This document shows positions 1 to 8,464 of a stretch of 64,000 nt of DNA, one piece after another; positions within the stretch are counted from its first letter, which is position 1; each line of letters starts with the position of its first letter. The stretch comes from Chryseobacterium fluminis (GTDB lineage Bacteria > Bacteroidota > Bacteroidia > Flavobacteriales > Weeksellaceae). Made by a program: the position numbers and the translations under genes. The notes under the pieces were generated by a model. The model was not told the origin of the DNA. It ran no database searches and saw nothing but the letters and a program-made list of their open reading frames with translations. The stretch spans positions 4,712,001 through 4,776,000 of the forward strand of contig NZ_CP111121.1 of the NCBI RefSeq assembly GCF_026314945.1, written 5' to 3'.

Positions 1-420
1 GTTATTGGTCACAGACAGCTTCACTTCAATATTATTTCTTGTTGCATTGGAATACGGGCAGACTTCATGTGCTTTTTCCGTCAGCGCCTGTGCCTCTTCT
101 ATGGATACTCCGGGAATATTAACGTCCAGTTCCACAGCCAGTCCAAACCCTCCGTTGTCGATCTGGCCGATACCTACCTTTGCTGTCACGGTAGTTTCCC
201 CGGTTTCTTTTTTCGATAGGCTGATCACCCGGTTTAATGCACTGTCGAAACAGGCTGAATATCCTGCCGCGAAAAGCATTTCAGGATTTGCAAAATCATC
301 ATTGGCCCCACCAAGGGCTTTAGGCATTCTTACTTCCAGATCAAGAACTCCGTTTTCACTTTTTACTTTACCGTTTCTGCCTCCCTGTGCAGTTACCTGG
401 GTTGTATATAATGTTTTCAT
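1..420 (-). CDS. ohr: Organic hydroperoxide resistance protein Ohr (3' end cut by window edge)
   Basis: Thiol-dependent peroxidase of the Ohr/OsmC family that reduces organic and fatty-acid hydroperoxides in the cytoplasm. The frame is open from an ATG at 420 to the window edge (140 codons, no stop seen); the family is about 140 residues, so at most a few codons are missing. The two family cysteines are visible: the peroxidatic Cys57 in YSACFDS and the resolving Cys121 in HEVCPYSNATR. It starts on the base directly after the ohrR stop codon, so the two genes are almost certainly co-transcribed and translationally coupled. Identification rests on the motifs and the ohrR neighbour. Confidence 0.95.
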   Translation of the reverse strand, partial: MKTLYTTQVTAQGGRNGKVKSENGVLDLEVRMPKALGGANDDFANPEMLFAAGYSACFDSALNRVISLSKKETGETTVTAKVGIGQIDNGGFGLAVELDVNIPGVSIEEAQALTEKAHEVCPYSNATRNNIEVKLSVTNN

Positions 421-855
421 TTATTTTTCTATTTTACTTAATATTTTTTGTACACTTTCTTTCAGTCCGATCCAGTCTTCCGGAGTGACATCTACTTTGC
501 GGTGAATCTTCTCAGGAATTTCACAAGCTTTCTGCTGAAGCGCTTTCCCGGATTCTGTGATGAATACCTCAACGACTCTTTCATCTTCTTTTTTTCTTTT
601 CCGCTGGATAAATCCTTTAGCTTCCAGTCTCTTTAAAAGAGGGGTCAGCGTACCACTGTCCAAATATAACTTTTCCCCGATATGGTTCACGGCAAGACCG
701 TCATTTTCCCAAAGGACCATCAACACAAGATATTGGGGGTACGTAATGTCCAGTTCATCAAGGAACGGACGGTAAAGCCCCGTGATTTCCTTTGCAATCA
801 CATAAAGAGGAAAACAAATCTGATTTTCCAGTTTTAAAGATTTAAATTTTTCCAT
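421..855 (-). CDS. ohrR: MarR-family organic peroxide sensor OhrR
   Basis: A 144-residue MarR-type winged-helix repressor. The N-terminal motif NQICFPLY carries Cys14, matching the reactive cysteine (Cys15) of Bacillus subtilis OhrR, and the recognition-helix stretch LYLDSGTLTPLLKRLE is nearly identical to that protein. Oxidation of this cysteine by organic hydroperoxides releases OhrR from DNA (family knowledge). It lies between a nitroreductase gene 28 bp upstream and ohr immediately downstream. An OhrR-box-like sequence at 1583-1611 overlaps the only good promoter of the operon, which suggests autoregulation. Confidence 0.93.
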   Translation of the reverse strand: MEKFKSLKLENQICFPLYVIAKEITGLYRPFLDELDITYPQYLVLMVLWENDGLAVNHIGEKLYLDSGTLTPLLKRLEAKGFIQRKRKKEDERVVEVFITESGKALQQKACEIPEKIHRKVDVTPEDWIGLKESVQKILSKIEK

Positions 856-883
856 AAGATTGAAAATGAAAGTTGATGAAATT

Positions 884-1516
884 TTATTTTTTAATGACGA
901 ATTCCTCCATCGGAATGCGGACCTTTTTCATGGAAGCCATCCAGTCGTTGTCCTGATCTCTGTAGCCTAGATACAGCAAACTTACACTTTTTAAACCTAA
1001 TTCCTTTAAACCGAGAATTTCATCCACCACTTCATTGCTGAAACCTTCGGCAGGGGTACTGTCGATTTTCAGTTCTGCAGCCTGTGCCAGCGCAAGTCCT
1101 AATGCAATATAGGTCTGTCTTGCAGTGTGTGCAAAATGCTGTTCCGGCGTCTGGGCATCATACATTTCCTTGATTTTATCGGTATAGCTTCCGAAGCGGC
1201 CTCTTGGTAAGTCCCTTTCGTCTGTTGTATAATCGTATACCTTATCTATTTTTTCGTCAGAATAGCGGTCCCACGCTGCAAAAACCAATACGTGAGAACA
1301 ATCTCTCATTACTTCAGGATTTAATGCACCCTGAACCATTTTTTCTTTCAGTTCCTGGTTTTCCACTACAATAACGCGGAAAGGCTGAAGTCCTGATGAG
1401 GTAGGAGCAAGTCTGGCTGCTTCAAGAATTTTATTTAAATCCTGTTCCGAAACTTTTTTTGTGGGGTCATAAGCTTTTACGGCGTGTCTCCAGTTTAAAT
1501 TTTCTATTAACGACAT
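884..1516 (-). CDS. Nitroreductase-family NAD(P)H-dependent oxidoreductase
   Basis: A 210-residue FMN-dependent nitroreductase-fold protein of the NfsB-like group. Visible hallmarks are the N-terminal RHAVKAYDP segment, the flavin-contacting stretch ARLAPTSSGLQPFRV (about residues 35-49) and the C-terminal K-x-R-I-P motif. It probably reduces quinones, nitro compounds or other electrophiles using NAD(P)H. It is the first gene of the operon ending in ohrR-ohr, behind an OhrR-like operator, so it is likely induced by organic peroxides. The physiological substrate cannot be read from sequence. Confidence 0.88.
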   Translation of the reverse strand: MSLIENLNWRHAVKAYDPTKKVSEQDLNKILEAARLAPTSSGLQPFRVIVVENQELKEKMVQGALNPEVMRDCSHVLVFAAWDRYSDEKIDKVYDYTTDERDLPRGRFGSYTDKIKEMYDAQTPEQHFAHTARQTYIALGLALAQAAELKIDSTPAEGFSNEVVDEILGLKELGLKSVSLLYLGYRDQDNDWMASMKKVRIPMEEFVIKK

Positions 1517-1570
1517 TCTGTTTTTATTTTAATGTTTAACAATTTATTACTAATGATGATGAGTATGATG

Positions 1571-1611
1571 CAAATTTATTGCCAAATTTAATTGTGTGCA
1601 ATTTAATTTTG
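1571..1611 (-). promoter_or_regulatory. Promoter with overlapping OhrR-box operator
   Basis: On the minus strand TAAATTTG (1571-1578) matches the Bacteroidota -7 element TAnnTTTG, and a TTG at 1599-1601 lies 20 nt upstream as the -33 element. Overlapping the -33 element, 1583-1611 contains AATTAAATTG, then CACA, then CAATTAAATT. This is both a direct and a near-perfect inverted repeat and resembles the paired AATTAAATT units of the Bacillus ohrA operator. OhrR bound here would block RNA polymerase at the nitroreductase-ohrR-ohr operon. Confidence 0.8.
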
Positions 1612-1783
1612 TTAAAATTATTATAAATCTCAATATTAGACTGATTTTCAATGTAATAATAAGTTTGGTATAAAATATTATATGTTAATTAATAAAAGAA
1701 CCTGCCATAACAAATGACAGGTTTATTTCTTTTTTTCAGTTAATCGCTTTCCGATTTACGACGAAATCTGCTACAATACTTAC

Positions 1784-2512
1784 TTATTTACTCACGAGTT
1801 CCGCTTCAAAAACATCCGCAAAATGTTTCCTGATTTTAGCCTTAATATCCTCCATTTCCTCAGGAGTCAGGTCTCTCTCCAGTTCTCTTTTTAATGAAGT
1901 CACCTGTTTATCTTTAATTCCACACGGAACAATATATTCAAAATAGCGCATATCGGTATTTACATTCAGCGCAAAACCGTGTAACGTCACCCAACGGGAA
2001 GCTTTTACCCCCATTGCACAGATTTTCCGGGCATAGGGTTTCCCTACATCGAGCCAGACACCTGTTTCTCCGGGAGAACGTTCTCCATTTAATCCGTATT
2101 CTGCGATCGTTCTGATGATCACTTCTTCCAGATTTCGCATATATTTATGAATATCCGTAAAGAAATTTTCAAGATCCAGGATAGGGTATCCTACGATCTG
2201 TCCGTATCCGTGATAGGTAATGTCACCACCCCTGTTTACTTTTACAAAAGTAGCTTCTATCTCCTTAAGCTTATCGATGCCCGCCAGCATATTTTCTTCA
2301 TGCCCGCTTTTTCCTAAAGTGTACACATGCGGATGCTCCACCAAAAGGAAGTGATTGGACGTTCTATGATGTTGTTCTTCAGGTAAATCGCGGTTTTTTA
2401 TTTTGGTATCAATAATATCTTTCATCAGTTTTTCCTGATAATCCCATGAGGGCTGATATTCTTTTACGCCTAAATCTTCAAATTCTACTACTTTATTCTG
2501 ATGTGTATTCAT
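1784..2512 (-). CDS. lipB: Octanoyltransferase LipB
   Basis: Transfers octanoate from octanoyl-ACP to lipoyl domains, the first step of protein lipoylation. Using the ATG at 2512 the protein has 242 residues; a GTG at 2527 would add five. The LipB signature RGGDITYHGYGQ is at about 94-105, the catalytic lysine is in ARKICAMG (Lys163) and the catalytic cysteine in VPCG (Cys197). It starts 31 bp after the trpA stop on the same strand with no clear terminator between, so it may receive read-through from the trp operon. Confidence 0.95.
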   Translation of the reverse strand: MNTHQNKVVEFEDLGVKEYQPSWDYQEKLMKDIIDTKIKNRDLPEEQHHRTSNHFLLVEHPHVYTLGKSGHEENMLAGIDKLKEIEATFVKVNRGGDITYHGYGQIVGYPILDLENFFTDIHKYMRNLEEVIIRTIAEYGLNGERSPGETGVWLDVGKPYARKICAMGVKASRWVTLHGFALNVNTDMRYFEYIVPCGIKDKQVTSLKRELERDLTPEEMEDIKAKIRKHFADVFEAELVSK

Positions 2513-2543
2513 ACCGTTTTTTGACACACAAATTTAGTGATTT

Positions 2544-3278
2544 TTATGCTTTTATGGAATGGACAAAATCTATGGCTTTTGTCTTCCAATCTCTATGGTT
2601 CAGTAAAATATTCACAAATGCCGTCCCGATGATGCCCCCGGCCGCTTTTTCCGTGACATTTTCAAAATCTTCTTTTGACTGGATTCCAAAACCGATCATC
2701 ACCGGATTCCTGAGTGGAAGCGCAGCCAATCTTGAAAGGTAGTCTTCGTTTTTTAAAACAACATTTTTGTTTCCGGTGGTTGATGATGAGCTTACGGCAT
2801 ACAAAAACCCGGAGCTTAAAGAATCGAGGTACACGATTCTTTCATCGGAAGTCTCGGGAGTCACCAGAAAAGTAAAATTAAGATGGTACTTTTCTAAAAT
2901 CTTCTGATAGGTTTTTTCAAACTCAATGGGTGGCAAATCAGGAATAATCAATCCCGAAACGCCGCTTTCGGAACATTCGCGACAGAAATTTTCGAATCCG
3001 AAGCTCAGAACAGGATTAATGTATCCCATTAAAATAACAGGAATTCTGAGTTCATTTTTAATGGCCTTAATCTGTGAAAGAAGTTTTTCGATGGTCATGC
3101 CGTTTTTTAAAGCCCTTTCGTGAGCCTGCGAAATAACCGGCCCGTCAGCAACAGGATCAGAATAAGGCATTCCGATTTCCATCATATCGGCTCCTGAATC
3201 CTGTATGAGTTTTATGATATCACCGGTGTCTTCGGCTTGAGGAATTCCTGCGGTGAAATATATATTCAGTTTTTTCAT
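2544..3278 (-). CDS. trpA: Tryptophan synthase alpha subunit
   Basis: Cleaves indole-3-glycerol phosphate to indole and glyceraldehyde 3-phosphate and passes indole to TrpB. The ATG at 3278 (MKKLNIYFTAG) gives 244 residues and puts the start where TrpA proteins normally begin; the open frame extends 32 codons upstream but that part is not TrpA-like and runs into an intergenic repeat. Catalytic residues are visible in MEIGMPYSDPVADGP: Glu34 and Asp45. It is separated from trpB by 144 bp holding a hairpin repeat, an unusually wide gap for trpBA, so expression may be partly uncoupled. Confidence 0.95.
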   Translation of the reverse strand: MKKLNIYFTAGIPQAEDTGDIIKLIQDSGADMMEIGMPYSDPVADGPVISQAHERALKNGMTIEKLLSQIKAIKNELRIPVILMGYINPVLSFGFENFCRECSESGVSGLIIPDLPPIEFEKTYQKILEKYHLNFTFLVTPETSDERIVYLDSLSSGFLYAVSSSSTTGNKNVVLKNEDYLSRLAALPLRNPVMIGFGIQSKEDFENVTEKAAGGIIGTAFVNILLNHRDWKTKAIDFVHSIKA

Positions 3279-3327
3279 TTTGAATTGGATTGTTTTAGTT
3301 CTTTGAATGATCATCGTTTTCTTTTGG

Positions 3328-3425
3328 TGACCGGTATGCGATCCGGCTTGAACGGAGCTCTTTTTACGGAGCAAAGCGCAGTAAAAAAGCGGGAGTGGAA
3401 GACGGAATTTATCGCCCTGGCCCTA
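3328..3425. repeat. Intergenic hairpin repeat, copy A
   Basis: Between trpB and trpA. It has a GAGCTC box, then a hairpin of TTTTTAC and GTAAAAA arms around a GC-rich loop (3359-3386), then an AGCGGGAGTGGAAGACGG tail. The same order (GAGCTC, hairpin, AGCGnGnG tail) occurs at 25360-25483, and a looser version at 51540-51624. It has no coding potential consistent with its neighbours. Confidence 0.6.
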
Positions 3426-4601
3426 CAGGTTTTTTAAATACGTCTCCATATCTTTATCTCCGCGGCCGCTTAAACAGATGACGACAACATCATTTTTGTT
3501 AAATTTCTTTTTGTCCAGAACAGCCAGGGCATGAGCGCTTTCCAGTGCGGGAATAATCCCTTCAGATTTTGTCAGTTCAAAAGCAGCTTTCAGGGCTTCA
3601 TCATCATTGATGCTGAAAAATTCTGCACGCTTTTCCCTGAATAAATGGGCGTGGAAAGGTCCGATTCCCGGATAATCCAGTCCTGCTGAAATAGAATGGG
3701 GCTCGATCACCTGCCCGTCTCCTGTCTGCATCACCAGGCTTTTACTGCCATGAAGGACACCCAGCGTTCCCAGGAAGGTAGTGGCTGCGGATTTTCCGGA
3801 ATCGATTCCGAAACCTCCGGCTTCCGCCGCAATGATTTTAACGTCTTTTTCATCTACAAAGTGATAAAAAGTACCGGCCGCATTGCTTCCGCCACCTACG
3901 CAGGCAATTACATAATCGGGATTGGCTCTTCCGGTCTGCTCATGAAGCTGTTTTTTTATTTCCTTTGAAATGACACTCTGAAACCGGGTCACCAAATCAG
4001 GGAAAGGATGCGGGCCAACCACGCTGCCGATGACATAGTGCGTGGTCACGGGATGGTTGATCCAGTCTTTTAAAGCTTCATTTACAGCATCTTTCAACGT
4101 CCTGGAGCCTGATGTTGCGGCGATGACTTCTGCGCCGAGCATTTTCATTCTTGCCACGTTGGGAGCCTGGCGCTGAATATCAATTTCACCCATATACACA
4201 ATGCATTTCATCCCAAGAAGGGCACATGCGGTGGCGGTGGCAACCCCGTGCTGGCCGGCTCCGGTTTCTGCAATGATTCTGTTTTTTCCCAACCGTTTCG
4301 CCAGCAGAACCTGTCCCAGGGCATTATTGATTTTATGAGCACCGGTATGGTTCAGGTCTTCTCTTTTGAGATAGATCCGGGCACCGTATTTTTCGCTCAG
4401 GTTTTTTGAAAAATAAAGGGGCGTGGCCCGGCCAACATAATTTTTCAGCAGCTCCTGATATTCCTGCTGAAAATCTTCAGATTCGATAATCTCAAGGTAG
4501 TTTTTTTGCAATTCTTCTACGTTCGGATAAAGCATTTCAGGAATAAAAGCTCCTCCAAATTCTCCATAGTATCCGTGTTCATCGGGATTTTTATAATTCA
4601 T
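3423..4601 (-). CDS. trpB: Tryptophan synthase beta subunit
   Basis: PLP enzyme that condenses indole with serine to give tryptophan. 392 residues, normal for the family. The PLP-binding lysine is Lys90 in the motif [13 protein letters not shown], and the phosphate-binding glycine-rich loop is visible as [10 protein letters not shown]. It starts [19 protein letters not shown], the standard N-terminus. It lies 54 bp downstream of an unknown 191-codon gene inserted in the operon and upstream of trpA, its partner in the alpha2-beta2 complex. Confidence 0.97.
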   Translation of the reverse strand: MNYKNPDEHGYYGEFGGAFIPEMLYPNVEELQKNYLEIIESEDFQQEYQELLKNYVGRATPLYFSKNLSEKYGARIYLKREDLNHTGAHKINNALGQVLLAKRLGKNRIIAETGAGQHGVATATACALLGMKCIVYMGEIDIQRQAPNVARMKMLGAEVIAATSGSRTLKDAVNEALKDWINHPVTTHYVIGSVVGPHPFPDLVTRFQSVISKEIKKQLHEQTGRANPDYVIACVGGGSNAAGTFYHFVDEKDVKIIAAEAGGFGIDSGKSAATTFLGTLGVLHGSKSLVMQTGDGQVIEPHSISAGLDYPGIGPFHAHLFREKRAEFFSINDDEALKAAFELTKSEGIIPALESAHALAVLDKKKFNKNDVVVICLSGRGDKDMETYLKNL

Positions 4602-4655
4602 ATTAGTTCTGTTTTAAATCAATATTCTGAGGGAACGTGCAATGCCGTATTTTCA

Positions 4656-5231
4656 TTAGTTATTTTCATCTTCTGATCTATTCTTACACTGTTCTATAAA
4701 TAATAAGCTGTGCTGAAGCTGCTGCCCGGTGATCTGTCTGTTCTGAAAAAGAAATTGTATTTTTCCTGTGAGTTCTTCTAACAGGAGAACATCCGGTTTG
4801 GAATGATACATATTGACGGCGATTTCAAGATTATCAATCAGATAATAGGAGTCAAACTTTTCGTACAGACAGAAAATTTTACAGTACAGGATTCCGAAAT
4901 CATATTTTACATGGGCTCTGACATTCGTATCCAATAGTTTATCGGCAATAATCACAAGGTAATAACTGTTCCATAAATGGATGGTGTCAAAGAAATACTG
5001 TATATCTTTTTCCGTGAATTTTTTTATGATTTTTATAAATTCCATTAATAAGCCATCGATAGATGCATATTTTAGGTCACGGCCGTTCTTAGAGATAAAC
5101 GTATGTAGATGATCAACGTTTTCATGATCAAATTTTACCGGAAAAAAAGCTTTACGGACTGATTTTCTGATCAGTTTCAGGCTCCGTTTTAATTTTAAAA
5201 GTTTAATTTTTTTAGAATAATATTTTTTCAA
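4656..5231 (-). CDS. Hypothetical protein inside the trp operon
   Basis: An unrecognised 191-residue protein. The N-terminal ~30 residues are extremely basic (KKYYSKKIKLLKLKRSLK), followed by a mixed helical region rich in Tyr, Phe and Leu. There is no signal peptide, membrane segment or motif I can assign. The start is TTG at 5231; no in-frame ATG occurs before about residue 63. It lies between trpF (61 bp upstream) and trpB (54 bp downstream), all on one strand, so it is probably transcribed from the trp promoter. The basic N-terminus suggests nucleic-acid or membrane-surface contact, which is only inference. No link to tryptophan metabolism is visible. Confidence 0.6.
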   Translation of the reverse strand: MKKYYSKKIKLLKLKRSLKLIRKSVRKAFFPVKFDHENVDHLHTFISKNGRDLKYASIDGLLMEFIKIIKKFTEKDIQYFFDTIHLWNSYYLVIIADKLLDTNVRAHVKYDFGILYCKIFCLYEKFDSYYLIDNLEIAVNMYHSKPDVLLLEELTGKIQFLFQNRQITGQQLQHSLLFIEQCKNRSEDENN

Positions 5232-5292
5232 AGTGTTTGTTTTTATGTTTTTACTAATGTGTTTTCGTGGCAGTCCGGAAGAAACAGGTACA

Positions 5293-5964
5293 TCAGATCT
5301 GTTCCTGTGAGTATCTTATTCTGATAATTTCTTTAAATTTTCTTATCTGGTTTATATTTTTATTTCCGGGAGAACTTTCAAATTTAGAATTGATGTCTAA
5401 TCCCAGAGGTTTTTGAGTTAGTTTATCCATATCGGAAACATTTTCTTCCGAAATTCCACCGCTTAAAAAGTAGGGCAGAGGAATTTCAGCACTGTTCAGC
5501 ATGTTCCAGTCAAACCGCTGTCCTGTTCCGCCAAAAGCTTTTGAATCTGTATCAAAAAGCAGATAATCGATGTTTTTTGTCATCATCATTTCCGTTTCTG
5601 GTTTTTGCTTTCCGATCCGGATTACTTTTATAATTCCGGTTTTGGGACTTAGTTTTTCTCTCAATTCAGCAATAAAGTCCTCATTTTCATCACCATGAAG
5701 CTGTATGTAATTCAGAACGGCTTTTTTTGCTGTTTCTATGATGAATCCGACGGTTTCATTGACAAAAACACCGACTTTTCCCTGATGGTCAATCCTTGAA
5801 ATCTCTTCAAAACTTAAATGATTCAGTACATACCGCGGTGATTTTTCATAAAAAATAAATCCTAAAAGATCGACTTTCATCAGGATGAGTTCCTGAATCT
5901 GATCTAAGACTGTTAATCCGCAGACTTTAAGCAGTTGCTTATGAGTTGATGTTTTGTTACTCAT
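5293..5964 (-). CDS. trpF: Phosphoribosylanthranilate isomerase
   Basis: Catalyses the Amadori rearrangement of N-(5-phosphoribosyl)anthranilate to CdRP, the third step of tryptophan synthesis. 223 residues, a single TIM barrel. The N-terminal LLKVCGLT supplies the catalytic cysteine (KVCGLT), the general acid Asp is in YLLFDTDSKAFGGTGQRFDW, and the phosphate-binding FLSGGISEENV follows. The ATG at 5964 lies 10 bp after the trpC stop, so the genes are tightly linked in the order trpC-trpF. Confidence 0.95.
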   Translation of the reverse strand: MSNKTSTHKQLLKVCGLTVLDQIQELILMKVDLLGFIFYEKSPRYVLNHLSFEEISRIDHQGKVGVFVNETVGFIIETAKKAVLNYIQLHGDENEDFIAELREKLSPKTGIIKVIRIGKQKPETEMMMTKNIDYLLFDTDSKAFGGTGQRFDWNMLNSAEIPLPYFLSGGISEENVSDMDKLTQKPLGLDINSKFESSPGNKNINQIRKFKEIIRIRYSQEQI

Positions 5965-5974
5965 GGTTACAGAT

Positions 5975-6763
5975 CTATTGCTTTGATATTGAAATATTTG
6001 ACATGAATTCTTTAAAAGCTTCTGCCGGGTTTTTATTTTTCATAAAATATTCTCCCATCAGGAAACCGTCAAATCCTTTTTCCTTTAAATAGTTAAAATC
6101 TTCAATGCTGTAAATACCGCTTTCGGCGACCGACAGCATATGCTCCGGAAGCTGATTTTTTAAACGGACCGAATGCTGCAGATCAACCCTGAAATCTTTG
6201 AGGTTTCTGTTATTGATTCCCACCAGGTCAATTTCCGAATTGATATGTTGCAATTCTTCTTCTGTGTGAATTTCCAGTAACACTTCAAGGCCTAATTCGT
6301 GTGACAGACCTGTGAATTCGGTCACCTGCTGCGGAGAAAGACACGCTGCAATTAAAAGAATTACATCAGCTCCTATGCTTTTAGCTTCATACAGCTGGTA
6401 CTCATCAATCATAAAATCTTTTCTCAAAACAGGAATACTGATATGATTTCTTACTCCTGAGAGATCTTCAGGACCTCCGCCGAAAAAATCATGATCCGTA
6501 AGGATGGAGACCCCGCTTGCTCCGAAATTTTCATAGACTGAAACCACTTCTAAGGGCTGCATCTGATCGTTGATCACTCCTTTTGAAGGGGATTTTCTTT
6601 TGAACTCTGCAATGATTCCGGTCCCGTTCTTAACGGAATCTTTCAGGGAAAGACCTGCTCTGTCAAAAAAATCGGAATCCCTTAATTTCTGAACGGAAAC
6701 TTTTGATTTTGAAATGGTAATTTCCTCCCTTTTTCTCTGTATAATCAGATCTAAAATTGTCAT
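5975..6763 (-). CDS. trpC: Indole-3-glycerol phosphate synthase
   Basis: Ring-closes CdRP to indole-3-glycerol phosphate with loss of CO2 and water. 262 residues, the usual length for a stand-alone TrpC. The signature IAEFKRKSPSKG (about 51-62) includes the substrate-binding lysine; VPVLRKDFMIDEYQ, EVLLEIHTEEEL and LVGINNRNLKDF are the conserved beta-alpha units, and VAESGI closes the active site. It sits 10 bp upstream of trpF and 70 bp downstream of trpD. Confidence 0.96.
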   Translation of the reverse strand: MTILDLIIQRKREEITISKSKVSVQKLRDSDFFDRAGLSLKDSVKNGTGIIAEFKRKSPSKGVINDQMQPLEVVSVYENFGASGVSILTDHDFFGGGPEDLSGVRNHISIPVLRKDFMIDEYQLYEAKSIGADVILLIAACLSPQQVTEFTGLSHELGLEVLLEIHTEEELQHINSEIDLVGINNRNLKDFRVDLQHSVRLKNQLPEHMLSVAESGIYSIEDFNYLKEKGFDGFLMGEYFMKNKNPAEAFKEFMSNISISKQ

Positions 6764-6833
6764 TATTCTACGTGTGTTTTATTGGTTTCTCATGCTTTGT
6801 GAAGTAGTGCAGGATATTCGTGTAACGTACCAC

Positions 6834-7820
6834 TTACTCCAGGAGAAGGTCCAGGCTTTTTAATGCTTTTCCGCTTTCGAGGCTTTCCTGTGCCAGCAGA
6901 AGACAGTCATCATAACTGCCAAACTTATGGGTGTTATACAATGCTACAGAAGCGTTGGCCAGAACCACGGAATTCTGTTGTTTTGTTCCTTTTCCTTCCA
7001 GAATGTTTCTGAAAATTTTTGCAGACTCCTGCATGGTTGCTCCCGCTTTTATACTTTCCGGAGAAACCCGGTCGAAACCTAAATCTTCAGAGGAATAGAT
7101 CTGTTCTCCGGTTTTCGTGATGACCTTAGTATCATGGGTTAAGCTGATCTCGTCATAGCCGTCCAGACCGTGAACGATAATAAACTCTTGATCGTCTCTC
7201 TGAAGAAGATACTGGTAAATGCGTGCAATGTCCAGGTTGTAAACGCCAATCACTGAAACACGGGGTTTCGCGGGATTCACCAGCGGACCCAAAAGATTGA
7301 AGAACGTTCTTAATCCCAGAGCTTTTCGCAACAGACCAACAGATTGAAGGGCAGGATGAAAATAAGGCGCATGGAGGAAGCAGATATTTGCTTTTTCAAG
7401 ATCAGCATTTAATTTTTCTGAATCATTTTTAAACTCATAACCCAGCTCTTCAAGAATATTTGATGAGCCGGCAGCCGTGGATGCCCCGTAATTTCCATGT
7501 TTGGTAACCTTTTGCCCCGCTCCGGCTACAATGAAACTTGTTAAGGTAGAGATGTTAATCGTATTTTTACCGTCGCCTCCGGTACCTACGATATCTATAG
7601 CATCACCGGAGTCTATATTCACCGGAACTGCCATCTGCAGAAGAGCCTCTCTGAAACCTTCCAGTTCCTTTAAGGTGATATTCCGCATCAGGAAAACGCT
7701 GATAAAAGCTGTTATTTCCATAGCATTGAATTTATTCTGGGCAATTTCAATCATGATGGCTTTCGCTTCAGATTTTGAAAGCGTATGATGATTAAAGAGG
7801 TACTGAAGTATTTCTTTCAT
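6834..7820 (-). CDS. trpD: Anthranilate phosphoribosyltransferase
   Basis: Transfers phosphoribose from PRPP to anthranilate. With the ATG at 7820 (MKEILQYLFNHHTLSKSEA, a typical TrpD N-terminus) it has 328 residues. The PRPP-binding DIVGTGGDGKNTINIST and KHGNYGASTAAGSSN motifs are present. A TTG at 7862 in the same frame overlaps the trpG stop codon and would add 14 residues, so translational coupling to trpG is an alternative. It lies between trpG and trpC in pathway order. Confidence 0.95.
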   Translation of the reverse strand: MKEILQYLFNHHTLSKSEAKAIMIEIAQNKFNAMEITAFISVFLMRNITLKELEGFREALLQMAVPVNIDSGDAIDIVGTGGDGKNTINISTLTSFIVAGAGQKVTKHGNYGASTAAGSSNILEELGYEFKNDSEKLNADLEKANICFLHAPYFHPALQSVGLLRKALGLRTFFNLLGPLVNPAKPRVSVIGVYNLDIARIYQYLLQRDDQEFIIVHGLDGYDEISLTHDTKVITKTGEQIYSSEDLGFDRVSPESIKAGATMQESAKIFRNILEGKGTKQQNSVVLANASVALYNTHKFGSYDDCLLLAQESLESGKALKSLDLLLE

Positions 7821-7858
7821 TTGGGAAGTCTTTACGGGTGAGATAAGGTCGGATGTTT

Positions 7859-8452
7859 TCAATTGAGCAGAAAATTTTTAATGATAATTTCTCCGTCGGG
7901 AGTCAGGATGCTTTCGGGGTGAAACTGTACGCCGTGTACATCATAGGTTTTATGCTGCAGCGCCATAATCATTCCGTCTTTATCAACGGCAGTGATCTCG
8001 AGTTCCTCCGGGAAATTTTCAGGATTTACTGCCCAGCTGTGATATCTTCCCACTTCCATTCCGCTCGAAAGGTTTCTGAAAAGCTTGGTGTCATCTTTTA
8101 TAAGATCTGTAGAAGTTGCTACGCCGTGAAAAATTTCAGAGAGATTGATTAAACTTCCTCCAAAAGCCTCTGCAATGGCCTGTTGACCGAGGCAAACCCC
8201 CAAAATACTTTTCGTAGGAGCATATTCCCTGATCAGATCTATTAAAATTCCTGCTTCTTCGGGAATTCCCGGACCCGGTGAAAGGATGATCTTGTCATAT
8301 TTCCCGATTTCTTCCAGAGTGATTTCATCATTTCTCACCACATCAACGCTGACGTTAAGAATTCTTTCGATCATCTGAACCAAATTATAAGTAAAGCTGT
8401 CGTAATTGTCAAAAACGAGAACTTTGGTTGATGGTTTTATCGTATTTTTCAT
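7859..8452 (-). CDS. trpG: Anthranilate synthase component II (glutamine amidotransferase)
   Basis: Supplies ammonia from glutamine to TrpE. 197 residues with the class I amidotransferase triad: Cys87 in GVCLGQQ, and His178/Glu180 in HGVQFHPES. The N-terminal VLVFDNYDSFTYNLVQ is characteristic of TrpG/PabA. It begins 12 bp after the trpE stop, so the two anthranilate synthase subunits are encoded together. Some organisms share this subunit with p-aminobenzoate synthesis; the operon context points to tryptophan. Confidence 0.95.
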   Translation of the reverse strand: MKNTIKPSTKVLVFDNYDSFTYNLVQMIERILNVSVDVVRNDEITLEEIGKYDKIILSPGPGIPEEAGILIDLIREYAPTKSILGVCLGQQAIAEAFGGSLINLSEIFHGVATSTDLIKDDTKLFRNLSSGMEVGRYHSWAVNPENFPEELEITAVDKDGMIMALQHKTYDVHGVQFHPESILTPDGEIIIKNFLLN

Positions 8453-8464
8453 TTTATATTTTTA

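Noticed and set aside
3279..3374. 32-codon N-terminal extension of trpA
   Set aside because: The extension translates part of an intergenic repeat; MKKLNIYFTAG is the normal TrpA start.
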